Below, one piece after another: positions 47,519 through 57,770 of a DNA stretch of 64,000 bases. Under the pieces are notes generated by a model, which saw only the letters and a list, made by a program, of their open reading frames with translations, was not told where the DNA came from and did not search any database. Source of the stretch: Entomortierella parvispora (lineage: Eukaryota > Mortierellomycota > Mortierellomycetes > Mortierellales > Mortierellaceae); NCBI GenBank assembly GCA_963573315.1, contig OY752142.1, positions 2,480,001 through 2,544,000 of the forward strand. The letters run 5' to 3'. The translations under genes and the position numbers were made by a program. Numbering within the stretch: the stretch's first letter is position 1; each line of letters opens with the position of its first letter.

Positions 47519-49315
47519 CTAAATTTGAGCGACGGGTGCAGTTGCTGCTGCCATTTGGTCCGTGAGTCGAGTCAAGTTCCGATTGTAATCCTCCATACCG
47601 ACAAAGTCCTCCGCTTTTGTTGCGTGGATCAGAGCATCCTTGAACTCTCCCAGCGCCAAATCGTTCTTGCCGTCCATCTGGATGAAAAGAAGAAAATAAA
47701 AGAACAAAAGCAGTGTTAGAGCAACAATCAACTTGAGCCAAATTCCATTTCAACAGGTGCGCTAAGAGGCGGAGTTCCAGTCTCTCTCTTTTACCTCGTG
47801 GATCAAACCAAGGGTAGAAAGACCCAATGCTGCACATTCATCACAGTCCCTATGTTGGCCACTCTTTTCTTTGGCCATGGCGATCGCCTTTTGCATCCAT
47901 CCAAGAGCCTCCTCCACTTTCTTTTGCTGTTCCTCCGAGAGAGCAGTAGCAACCTTGGCGGATTTGGTGTTGTCGGACGCTGATGATGAAGAGGACCAGA
48001 GTTTCCATGAGGATGACTTCTTTTTCTGATCAACAGAGCCAGAAGCTGTGGATGAAGCTTCAGCGGAAGGGGCAGAGGTCGAGGTAGTGGCAGCTCCGTA
48101 CAACGTCTCGCCAATACTGTTCATCAAAATAGCCTCCCGACAATACCACATATCCTGTTCCAATTTTTCTTCCTTGGATACAACTTTGGGGGTCGAGTGC
48201 GTTGCGGTAAGGCGATGGTCCTGGACCGATTGAAGTGCCTTGACAAACAACGACAAGGCGTAGTCGAAGCGATGCTGTCGAACATACAAAGCGCCCAAAG
48301 TCGAAAGTAATCCCACCTCCTCAGAAGCAACCTTGGAGAGTGATGAAGAAGTTGATGATGGTGATGATGATGATGATGATGCTGTCTCTGTTGATTTCTT
48401 CTTGATCTCTGTAAACGTGCTCAGTGTCCAGGCCAGGGCTTCCTCTGCCAATTCATATTCTCCCAATCGCATCCAGCAATCCGCTGCAGCCTTTGCATAC
48501 ATAAGTCCATCCTCCTTCGTCATCAGTGGCCGCTCCTTTGAGGATCCAAAAAGCAAAGAGACGGGCGAGAGCATGGACGAGGACGATTCCTGTTCCATGA
48601 CTTCCCTATCTGACAACTTCCAAAGTCGGGTCCAAATCGTAGCTGCCTGTTCATCGCTTCCAATCCTGGCATAGAATCTCGCCAGTCGATTCTGAATTCC
48701 TGTCAATGCCTTGTCCTTTTCCATCCTCAAGAATCGAATCCGATCTGTTTTATCTTGTTCCTGTTGGGTAAGCTGATGTTCTTGATCCTTTGAAGCTGAC
48801 GCCTCCATAGCCTTCTTCAATTCTTGTCGGGTCAACTCGAGCGCTCTTTCATAATAGATCTCGGCAACTTTGGGATCCGGTGAAATCTCCTCTCTGACCC
48901 AAGCACCGTGGAGACAGTTTTGGACTGTGGATGAGGTGCCCTCGGGACTTGGGCACTTGTAGTTTTCCAGGTAGGCGTGACTGCCGGCATAGACGAAAAA
49001 CCCAAGGGCGACAAGGGAGGAGGAGATGACGACGATATTTTGAACCAGTCGGACTGTGGTGATGAGGGACCGGCCTACAGGGGAAAAACTGGGATCGGAG
49101 CCGGCGGACGAATAGGCACGTCGAGCCACCGCGTTGTTGGCAAAGTTGTGAGGACAAACTGATCTTGTTGATGTGGCGGAGACATGAATTGATCTTTGAT
49201 GCAAAGAGGAAGCCCATGAAAGCGACAGGGGTGATTTCAGCACGGCGGGGGATGATGACGACGCCAGGCGGGAACCAGCTCGCGCAGCGAGGATGAATGC
49301 TCGGCTCGAGGACAT
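47519..49315 (-). CDS. Mitochondrial membrane TPR protein (Mgr3-like)
   Basis: Two exons on the minus strand (49315-47795, 47677-47519), phase 0, 559 residues. The N-terminus (MSSSRAFILAARAGSRLASS, Arg/Ser/Ala-rich, no acids) is a mitochondrial presequence. A transmembrane helix follows at about 95-115 (NIVVISSSLVALGFFVYAG), then TPR-like helices (AEIYYERALELTRQEL, DCWMRLGEYELAEEAL, LGALYVRQHRFDYALSLFVKAL). A block EAILMNSIGETLYG, a C-D-E-C-A segment near residue 490 and the final exon MDGKNDLALGEFKDALIHA complete the protein. This layout resembles yeast Mgr3, an adaptor of the i-AAA protease, and human TTC19; the exact orthology is not certain. Without the splice at 47795 the frame would stop six codons later. 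Low-complexity Ser runs interrupt the helices. Confidence 0.82.
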
Positions 49316-49684
49316 GGTGAGACTGGGGAAATGTAAATGTTGGACAAGAAGAAAAAGACGAGATCAAAAGGGGACGCGGAACATTCTCGGACATGCGAAA
49401 AAGGCGGCCAAGATAAAGTCACGTGAAATATTATATATTTATCCTTGTTATTTATTCCAGGTCCTTAGGAGAGGTGGTGTCAAGGGGTCTCGGTGGCACC
49501 TTGCCGAGGAGTTGTCCAACTCGCTCAGTCCAGTTTCCTTGCACTTTGATTGATATCCTGGAGTAGATGCGTAGACGTCCCGTTTAGTTCCATTGGGTCT
49601 ACAAAGGAGAACGGTAAAGAAGAAATATTCAAGTCGTTAGAGCAACACAGGACCATTGAACAACATTGTACTCGTGAGAACAAA
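49316..49684. other. Spacer between the TPR gene 5' end and the SVIP-like gene 3' end
   Basis: Both neighbours are on the minus strand. No gene is seen. A GTATGA/TTTGTAG pair flanking 49595-49690 could be an alternative last intron of the SVIP-like gene. Confidence 0.4.
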
Positions 49685-50209
49685 TCATACATTCGTGGGC
49701 TCTGGAGCCGCTTCCTGTACTGCAAACGCCGAGGTTTTCTTGTCCTGTGCCAGTTTTTTGGCGAGATGTCCTCCTCCTTGTTGAACGCCTCTTCGTTCCG
49801 CCTGTTGTTGAAGAAGGGAAGAAAAAGAAAAAGAATGAACAAACATTCCCAAGCGGACAGTGCACACCGCTTCCCCCAGCCCTCTGTGCCTCCCTCCAAT
49901 TAGAGCGATTTACCAAAAGGCAGAGAGTTGAGAGAGTTTGGACACGAGTTTCTCACTTACAGCTTCCGCTCTCTTTTGAGCAGCCAACGCGGAGGCGGAT
50001 AATTCGCCTGTGGGTGGAGTTTGTGAACTACCTCCTAGGATCTGTCCCTGAGAGGAGGGCGAGGCAGGGGTTTGTGATTGTTGTTGGAGTTTAGTTTTTC
50101 CCGCTGCTGTTCCAAGACGCTGTCCAGCGGGGACAACTGTGGAGGTGTTGGCGCCCCCGAGGACGTGGCCTTGTCCTTTGCGGTCGGGTTTTCCACAGCA
50201 AGCACCCAT
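49685..50209 (-). CDS. Small SVIP-like p97/Cdc48-interacting protein
   Basis: Two exons on the minus strand (50209-49961, 49801-49685) give 121 residues. The N-terminus MGACCGK has Gly2 for myristoylation and Cys4/Cys5 for palmitoylation, as in lipid-anchored proteins such as SVIP. A Gln/Ser/Pro-rich linker follows. At the splice junction the joined sequence reads QKRAEAAERRG, matching the VCP-interacting motif (RxxxAAERR type) of SVIP and gp78; the intron falls between AEA and AERR. Then come GGHLAKKLAQDKKTSAF and a short acidic tail. SVIP binds p97 and inhibits ER-associated degradation or acts at lysosomes. The small size, lipid-anchor start and motif support the call, but overall similarity is limited to these parts. 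The end at TGA (49685) is the simplest choice; splicing into a further tiny exon is possible. Confidence 0.72.
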
Positions 50210-51065
50210 GTTTGGTTGTGTTGAAGAGAGGGGTGATAACGGGAGTGTGAAACAGAAGAGAAAGGAAAAAGAGAGGGAGAGAGGGATGGAATGGGGCAGT
50301 TAGGGAAGGACAGATGAATGGAAGGATGGATGAATGGAAGGAATGGATGAATGAATGGAAGAGCGAGAGTGAGGAAGAGCGTCTCCTTTTCACTCTTTTT
50401 TTTTTTTTTTTTTTTTTTTTTGGGTTGTGGCCACAGACGACTGATTGTGATCGGACGAGAGGATCTGGTTTCTTTTCTAGAGTAAAAGTAGTCTCGATAA
50501 TTTATCATTTATCATTTATCATTTATCCACCAGCATCTCTTTTGTCAACAAGGCGCAAAGGCACAAGGCACAAGGCACAAGACAAGGGCGTAGAAAAGAA
50601 AAGACAGGGCTGTGGCAATTGCGGCAATGGCGGGGCGGGGGGAGTGGCCGGCACCAGCCAAAAAGAAACCGGGAATAGCCACAGGGCGTTCTGAGCCCGT
50701 GCAGGGAAGGAATAGGAAACGCAGCAGTGTGTATGTGAATGTGAGTGTTGTTGTGCTCACACTTGTAATATCCATTCAATGTCCATATGCCCATATGCCC
50801 ATGCTGTGGCCATATTGTTGTTATTGCATCTGCCGCCTCTCTTGTCCCTTCCTTCCCCTCTTCTTCCCTTCTCCACCTCTCTCGCCTCTTCCTTCTCTCT
50901 TCCCCTTCCTTGCCCTCTTCTCCTTGCCCTGCAGATAGCCATACCTCCACCCCCTCCTCCTTTTCATCTTGTCTGCTCGCCTGCCTCTCATCATCCCCCC
51001 TGTTCATCCATCCAATCCGCCGCATTCTCTCCCTCTCTCCCTCTCTCCCTCTCTCCCTCCCCCCG
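50210..51065. other. Divergent promoter region between SVIP-like and SLC35-like genes
   Basis: It contains GGAATGGATGAATG-type repeats near 50310-50360, a T run of more than 20 bases near 50397-50420, a TTTATCA short repeat near 50500-50525 and a C/T-rich leader (50830-51060) before the transporter ATG. Confidence 0.5.
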
Positions 51066-53682
51066 ATGCGTGAGCCACGAGAAACCACCCTGGCTCGCCG
51101 TTTGTCCATGCACACCCCAAAACCATCGCCCTCGCCTCCGCACCATCCCCTTCCTTCCACTCCCCTTCACCCCATCAGCAACATCTCAAACTCACCTTCC
51201 GCTCATGCCTCCTCTCCTGACCGCAACTTTAAACGCGCCAGTCTGCCGTCCTTCAACCAGCCACCACCCTCTGTTCTGGATCCTACCGCCACTCGGAAAA
51301 AGAACGACGTCGAGCTCGACCACTATCCGTTCCAAAGAGATATCCTAGCAAATTCCAACCATGATGCTTCTTCCCATCCATCCTCGCCCGTATCAGCACA
51401 CAACCCCGGTTCAGGGTCAATATCTGGATCGTCGACATCAGCGTCTTCATCTACAGTACCAGGGTCGGGACCAATCTCGATATCGAGCTCTCTTCCCCCT
51501 ACATTGCCCACATCATCCTCAATAGGGGCTAACAACATCCCACAACGACCCCCTTCCAATGGAGGCAATGGATCGGTACACTCTGCACGTACAGCCCTTG
51601 GATCAGTTTTGGCTTCTTCCCTGGGCGGGGCTTTGTCCTCCAAATTCCCAGCAACAGATCCTGTACCTCCGATCCGAAAGGGTTCTTTGATGAATGACAC
51701 CAACAGTATCAAGAGTGGTACGACAACGCTTTCTGGAAGCACAGCATCCAACTCGACCTCATCGACGGCCACAGGAACCCCCATCCTTGGAAGTAACGGC
51801 AATAATAGTAACAGCAACAACAACAGTGGATTTCCAAGTTATACCCCAGACGTGTTCATTAATATTGGCAGGACGTCAGCCTCGCTCCCCCAGATCTTGA
51901 TGCCCAAGAAGCGTGTGGCGAGGGATATTGCGTCTAATCTGAGCTATATTGCAGCCTGGTATTTTTTCAGTACCGCCCTGTCCATCTACAACAAGGTATT
52001 GCCCAAACAAGGAAAAAAAAAGGGCACACGAGAACAGAGTTGTGGATGCTTCCCCTCACAGAAAAAACCTAACAATGAAAAAATGTTTCAATGGGTCCAC
52101 TAGAATCTGATGGGAAAAGACAATTGGAACTTCAACCTGCCGTTGTTTGTCTCTTCGGTCCATGCAGGTCTTCACTTTGTGATCACGGCTTGTTTAATGC
52201 ACTTTTGGCCAGAGGTCTTTGATGCGAGTCGGTCAGGAAAAGGCGGTCGATTGACCATTCACAGTTATGTGACCCAAGTGGTAAGCTTTTTTTTTTTGTT
52301 CTTGTTGTTTTTACTGTTGTTTAGTTGGCTCCAGAGCGTCAAAACTGTCGAGCGACAGGCTCGTCCAGGAAAGAAATTCAGCCCGGGAAAATGTGGTTCC
52401 ATGGATCAGGGTGGCGGGAATCAGCATTGGATACGAGAAGTGACATGTGTATAACAACAATGCAAGCAACAATGGACCCGCAGTAGATGGCGCCCTTGCA
52501 GGACAAGGCCAACGATAGGACCTATTTTTTGTTTAAAAAAAAAAAGGTCTTTTGCTGGAGTAAGGATCATGCCGGATGACTGAGAATACGATCTATAACC
52601 ACTTTGGAAAATTGTTTTCGTTCTGGATCTCTTTAGGTCCCATGCGCGGTCGCTGCAGCTCTTGAGATCTGCATGGCCAATGCTTCGCTCATGTACATTA
52701 CTCTTTCATTTTATACCATGGTAAAGGGCTATATTGGTTCTTTTTTCTTTTCTTTTCTTTTCCCATTGTTATTAATTTTTTTGAGCCGAGTCAGATGCTG
52801 ACCCCCTCTGTCACCATTACTCGACTCTTCTAGATCAAATCCAGCACGCCAATCTGGGTTCTGTTATTTGCCTTCACCTTCAGATTGGAAAAGCCCAGGA
52901 TGAGTCTTATCTTAATCATTGGCGTGATCGTAGTCGGCGTGATCCTGACGGTGGCGGGCGAAACACAGTTTGACATGACTGGATTTCTGTTGGTATTATT
53001 GGCGGCCGTGATGTCTGGATTACGCTGGTCGTTGACACAAATGTTGCTGCAAAAGGATCAATTAGGGATGGACAACCCTGTGGCGACGCTTTATTACATC
53101 AGTCCCATCATGTTTGTGATCATGTCGATCCTTTCCTTGATCATCGAGGACCCGTTCGTGGCGTTTGCGTCATCGGATTTCTTTACAGATTTCAGGACGG
53201 GAACTCTGACCATGTTGATGGCGTGTGGTGGCGGTCTTTTGGCGTTTGCCATGACGGTAGCGGAATTCAAGCTGATCAAGAACACGGGTACGGTGACGCT
53301 GTCGGTGGCAGGCATCAGTAAGGAGATTGTGGTCATCTCGCTCAGCATGCTGATCTTTGGCGATCGATTGACGCTTGTGAACCTGTTGGGGTTGATGGTC
53401 TCCGTTGGTGGTATCATGGCCTATGTAAGTTTTTTTCCCTTCGTTTCTGTGTTGTTGTTGTATTTGTTTGCTGACAGAGTATTTGAGGAAGGGAGCGGGG
53501 ATAGCCTTCTTATTCTGCCGCACAAGAGGTTCTTTTTGGATAAATGATGAAAAAATACTCACATCTTTCTTGTCGGTGGGTTACTTTTATAGAACTATAT
53601 CAAAATCCGAAAGATGCAGCAAAGTCATGGTGATTACGAACCATTAGGTCCGCGGCATCATAAGGGCGACAACACTGATTAA
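51066..53682 (+). CDS. SLC35C2/Ymd8-like nucleotide-sugar transporter (TPT family)
   Basis: Five exons (51066-51995, 52104-52280, 52637-52720, 52834-53424, 53593-53682), GT-AG and in phase, 623 residues. The first 280 residues are Ser/Thr/Asn/Pro-rich and cytosolic. The drug/metabolite-transporter core of about ten helices then begins: YIAAWYFFSTALSIYNKNLMG, LPLFVSSVHAGLHFVITACL, ALEICMANASLMYITLSFYTM, KSSTPIWVLLFAFTF, SLILIIGVIVVGVILTV, GLRWSLTQMLLQK, and the late GTVTLSVAGISKEIVVISLSMLIFGD. The K-S-S-T-P-I segment is typical of triose-phosphate/nucleotide-sugar carriers. SLC35C2 is a paralogue of the GDP-fucose carrier and affects fucosylation in animals; yeast Ymd8 is its counterpart. Transported substrate is not proven. 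Golgi location is expected. The upstream in-frame extension is pyrimidine-rich leader, so ATG at 51066 is preferred. Confidence 0.88.
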
Positions 53683-53845
53683 AAAACATAGAAACGCCTC
53701 CATAAACCTTTGCATTTCTTGTACTCCTTCCTTTTTCCTTTCTTTTCTTTTCTTTGGTACATGGGTTTATTATGATTGATGGTCAAAACACAAAAAATAG
53801 ATGCAATTATTGACGGCGTGAAGGCGCAGAGGGTCGATCCAAGAT

Positions 53846-55648
53846 TTACAAAGGCACATAAGCATTGTTGCCACTGCGCGCTCCACTCGCTTGAGGTGGT
53901 TGCTGTTGCTGCTGCTGTTGCTGTGAAGGGTATTGGAATTGAGAGCCGGAGAAGGGGCGGGTATGATTCGGCGTTGGAGGAGGGGATGCCGAGTATTGTG
54001 TCTTTGGCACATAACCACCAGAGGCTGCTAAGGGGACCATGGGTCTAGGTGAAGAGTTGGCGGACCGGTCGCGATAGTCCATCAAGTTGACGGTCTCTGA
54101 AGGGGTACCCCTTGATGCTGGTGTCATCATGGACCTTGCTGTCGCTGAAGAGGCCGTAGGCATGATCACATCATCCTCCACAATCAACATTGGGGTTTCT
54201 TCCACCCTGGGTCGACTCGCGTTTGGCAAAGGAGGTGGGGCGTAAGGAGAAGAGTTGGAGCCGCTACTGCCCATCCGGTTTCCTCCTGACGATGCTCCTC
54301 CTGCAACAGCCGCTGCCGGGACAAAAGAAGCCGAAGAACCAGAAAGCCGAGACGGAGAATTAGAGAAAGAAGGAGGTGTCATTGGGGGTGCAGGAAAAGT
54401 CGCCCCAGACGACGCGACCGACATCCCACCCGTTGAAAACCGGTTATCCTGTTGTTTTTGCAAACGTTCCTGCATCATGATAGCGGACGGTCCCTCAAAC
54501 CCAGAGTTGTTGTTATTCCTGTTGAGAGTCCGACCACTGGACGTGGTCGAGTTGGAGACGGGGGCAAGAGGGCTACCGCCACCGGTTGCTCCTGTCATGT
54601 CGTACTGACTGTTGAGACTTTTTGCCATGTCCAGCCGGTATTTCTGCTGCATCTCCAGTTGAAGTGGTGATTGTTTGAACTTGTTCTGTCCTGCCATCAA
54701 CATCTCTCTGGACGAGGTCTTGCTGCCGGGGGTGTCAATGCCATCTGCATGCACACTCACGGGTTCGTAGCCAGGTTTCATAAAGTAAGCATCTTGACGC
54801 TTGACCTTCTTGTTGTTCAGTCCGTTGCCCTTCTTTTTCTTGGGAGCCTTGGGTGGAGCCACATACTGGGCAGCTTTGTAGACTTGATACACACCAATGG
54901 CCACACCAATGCCCAATACTGCCGAGACCAAACCCACCAACAATTTACCCTTGGACGGGTCCATGACCCACACTGCTTCTGTTTCTGTTGGAACCGGCGT
55001 CTGAACTTGCATCCCTTCTGGGAACAAGCTTGGACTCACAGTTCCTGGGGCTAACGATGCAGGGGCTTTGCCCTCGAACCGAATCGACCCCACCACAGTC
55101 ATGACGCCCGTGTGGGGCCAGTAACCGACAGCAGAGGAGACTCCAACCTGACAGTACAGATCCTCATACAGATTCAAGGCTGCATGCAAATCATTCGTAC
55201 TGCCGAACGCGTACGTGACACCCTCAGGGACGGAGGTCGCATCTAGAAGCACGCATGTCTTGCTGATAAGGTAGGCAGATGTTCCTAATTGGGCTCCCGT
55301 CGCATCCTTAAAGCCCACGATGATGTGATTATTGGTTGGGACAGGGCCTGCTGGGGTGGCCAAGGTCCCTTTGCCGCCTGCTCCTGAAGGTGGTGTGGGA
55401 AGTGATTGAGAGGGAGAAGGGGCTGGGGGTCCAGCACTGGGCGAGGCCGAGGGTTGAGGTTCAGGGGATGGCGAGACGTCTGGGGAGGGGTTTGGGCTGG
55501 GGCTGGGGCTAGCACCGGGATTAGTGGGGTCGTTGGGGTCGTTGGGGTCAGTTTCCTCTTGGGCTAGGACTCCTTGGGTCGAGAGGAGGGCTAGGCAGAC
55601 GAGCAAGGTGAGGAAGAGGAAGGAGACGATACCATGGTGGCGTCGCAT
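53846..55648 (-). CDS. Secretory type I membrane protein, unknown function
   Basis: Single exon, 600 residues. A clear signal peptide (MRRHHGIVSFLFLTLLVCLALLS, cleavage likely near VLA|QEE) is followed by a Pro/Ser/Asp-rich stalk (30-100) with repeated SPSP motifs, suitable for O-mannosylation. Next is a compact ectodomain of about 110 residues (HIIVGFKDATGAQLGTSAYL to MTVVGSIRFEG) with two cysteines that could pair. A transmembrane helix lies at about 232-252 (LLVGLVSAVLGIGVAIGVYQV), followed by a Lys-rich stop-transfer (PKAPKKKKGNG). The cytosolic tail of about 330 residues is Ser/Pro/Gln-rich. Architecture resembles wall-stress sensors or cell-surface receptors, but the ectodomain is not one I recognise. 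It converges with the transporter gene; only 163 bases separate the stops. Confidence 0.78.
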   Translation of the reverse strand: MRRHHGIVSFLFLTLLVCLALLSTQGVLAQEETDPNDPNDPTNPGASPSPSPNPSPDVSPSPEPQPSASPSAGPPAPSPSQSLPTPPSGAGGKGTLATPAGPVPTNNHIIVGFKDATGAQLGTSAYLISKTCVLLDATSVPEGVTYAFGSTNDLHAALNLYEDLYCQVGVSSAVGYWPHTGVMTVVGSIRFEGKAPASLAPGTVSPSLFPEGMQVQTPVPTETEAVWVMDPSKGKLLVGLVSAVLGIGVAIGVYQVYKAAQYVAPPKAPKKKKGNGLNNKKVKRQDAYFMKPGYEPVSVHADGIDTPGSKTSSREMLMAGQNKFKQSPLQLEMQQKYRLDMAKSLNSQYDMTGATGGGSPLAPVSNSTTSSGRTLNRNNNNSGFEGPSAIMMQERLQKQQDNRFSTGGMSVASSGATFPAPPMTPPSFSNSPSRLSGSSASFVPAAAVAGGASSGGNRMGSSGSNSSPYAPPPLPNASRPRVEETPMLIVEDDVIMPTASSATARSMMTPASRGTPSETVNLMDYRDRSANSSPRPMVPLAASGGYVPKTQYSASPPPTPNHTRPFSGSQFQYPSQQQQQQQQPPQASGARSGNNAYVPL

Positions 55649-56654
55649 TTCTTCTTTTGGGTCGTGTGTGTATGCAATGTATGGGGTGTGGGCGTGTGGT
55701 TCCTGTCGGTCTCAGTTACGTATTTCTGTCCCCTGTTTTGGTGTCTGTCGCGTGAGGGGAGAGTGAGCGGGAAAGTACTCTTTCCTTGGGATGTGGAAAC
55801 AGAGGATGAGCGAACAGGAGAGATCAACAAGAAGGAAGAGAGGAAGAGGAATGGAAAAAAAAGGACAAGATGGAGGAGTGCAGATGAAAGAAAAGGTCGC
55901 GTGAGGTGGAGAAGGACGAGGAAGAGAAAAGGTCGTGTGGTACAGTACCAGATGCAAAGGGGGGGAAGCGAGTGGGAGGAGGAAAGGAAAGAAGCGAAAT
56001 GAACAAACGGGCGAGGGGTATTTTTAGGGCGAGAGTTTTTTTCTGCCGCTGTTTGGTTTGTGCGAGTGTTGCACGGAGCAAAGAGAGAAGGGGGCCTGGA
56101 GGCGACAACAGCAGGAAAACAGGAAAACAGGGAAGCGTTCGTGCGTTCTTCCTCACCCTCCTCACGCGAGCGGCTCTTTGGAGTTGAATGGCAGTGTAAT
56201 TCAAACACTCAGCCAAAAAGAAATTTTGGAGCGACGAGCGGAACGGAATGAACCCCGCTGGCAAGGCAGGGCACAGGGGAGAGGGAGCCCAGTTTTATCG
56301 CAATCATCAATTGCCAGCTCTTTCGCCGCCTCCCTCCCCTAGTCTGGTCTTCGACCTCAGCCCAGACTCTCCTGTCAAGTTCCGGATCAACGATGGGTGG
56401 GAACGGATCGCTGGTTTACCGCTGTGATGTATCTGCGCAGGGGGGCAAGACTCTTCTGATGCCTCACCCTTACTCCTAACATTGTCGTTTCGCCTTTTTG
56501 GCCGTCTCTCTCTTTCTCTCTCTGGGTAAGTTATTGAATTCTTGAACTCTTGAACAAAGATACAAAAATGATGAAAAAAACCCACAGGTACACCGATTCC
56601 CAAAACAGGACTTCTCCCCGATCAGAAAGTTGACAAAACCCTGTTTATTTTTCT
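55649..56654. other. Spacer between the type I membrane protein gene and PCC1
   Basis: About 1 kb, both neighbours on the minus strand. Purine-rich (GA) blocks from 55780 to 56120 read as a C/T-rich leader on the minus strand, as before other genes here. No gene recognised. Confidence 0.45.
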
Positions 56655-57517
56655 TTACGCCACCACTGTGTCTTCTTGATCCTCGGAATCGAATGCCCCC
56701 ATCGTGTTCACCACCAACTGAACCATCTCCAACGATGAATTGACTACTGTCCTCAAAAGCTTGAGTGTTGATGTTTGAAAATCACTAGACGAAAAAATAT
56801 AAGAAAAAAAATATTAGATCGGGGTGACAACACTTAACAAAGGTACCATCGAAACGTAGGATGTTACTTACAGCAACAAGATGTTGTCTTCAGTGCTAAT
56901 GGTACGCCTAGAAACTTCAGGCTTCAGATCCTTGTCCACATCCAGCACATGGGCCGCGATCTTGGCCAGTCGCGGTGAGGGAAATGGGATCCGTAGTGAA
57001 CTATGAAACGCGCAGAGGGAAAGGTATCGTTAAAGACAGATCGCCCCAGGGTACATTCTTCCTTGGAGAGTACTAAAGTACTGTATCCTGCTATTGATTC
57101 CATCCACGTAAATGACTGACTAGTCGATCCACTGCAGGCTGTTTTCTGGTCAGTCTATTTTTTTGTCTGGCAATTCCATGCATTCTTTCTTTCCTCCTGG
57201 TCGTATCACATTACGTTATCTTTTATCTTCATGGTGCAGGTTGACCCATCCCCGGGAAGTATACAGTCAGATATAGCCATTTCTTCTCCTCCTTTCCCCC
57301 CCTTTCGAGCGTTGTTCCTGCAACAGGAGGAATCGGTCGTTCCGCAGCGCCTTTTCTGTGTCGACGTGAATCTCCAAGAGCAAACATCCTTTCGAAGGCC
57401 TAGAATCCAAAGCCACTGTCTTGACAATTCTGTCAACTCCTGAATGCCGACAACTGGAGTGCAATGTTCTACTAGGATCGCGTCTTACAGATGCTCGTTT
57501 AATGCAGTGAGAGCCAT
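56655..57517 (-). CDS. PCC1: EKC/KEOPS complex subunit Pcc1
   Basis: Three short exons on the minus strand, 57517-57489 (29 nt), 57000-56872 and 56784-56655, give 95 residues (yeast Pcc1 88). None of the exons is visible as a long ORF. The protein reads MALTALNEHLSLRIPFPSPR, AKIAAHVLDVDKDLKPEV, ISTEDNILLL, then a second half STLKLLRTVVNSSLEMVQLV and VVNTMGAFD. This matches the CTAG/Pcc1 family: an IPF strand, the VDKEL-type turn, and the helix with LR.VVNS. Pcc1 mediates dimerisation of KEOPS, which makes t6A37 on ANN-reading tRNAs and is linked to transcription and telomere upkeep. Both introns are GT-AG with matching phase (2, 2). Intron 1 is 488 nt, five times the coding length of the exon before it or more. 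Confidence 0.88.
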
Positions 57518-57770
57518 GGTATTGTCGAACGAATGGTTGTTGGGCAAACATGCATTCTTGCTGCAGAAAACGAAAATGACAAAATTCATCACGTGATGGT
57601 ATCAAAATCCAAAAAGCCCAAAGTTACCAAGAGCAGCGATTTTTGGGATTTTTTTTTATTCACGAGGATGAAAGGAGAAATGTGACAATGACAAGAGAAA
57701 AGAAGCAGAGGGGGGATAGTTGATAGTTGAGAGAGGTCAAAGAAAAAGTAGATAGCGAGGATCCAATAAT

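Noticed and set aside
50787-51065. 93-codon in-frame extension before the transporter ATG
   Set aside because: Ser/Leu/Pro-only translation of a pyrimidine-rich leader.
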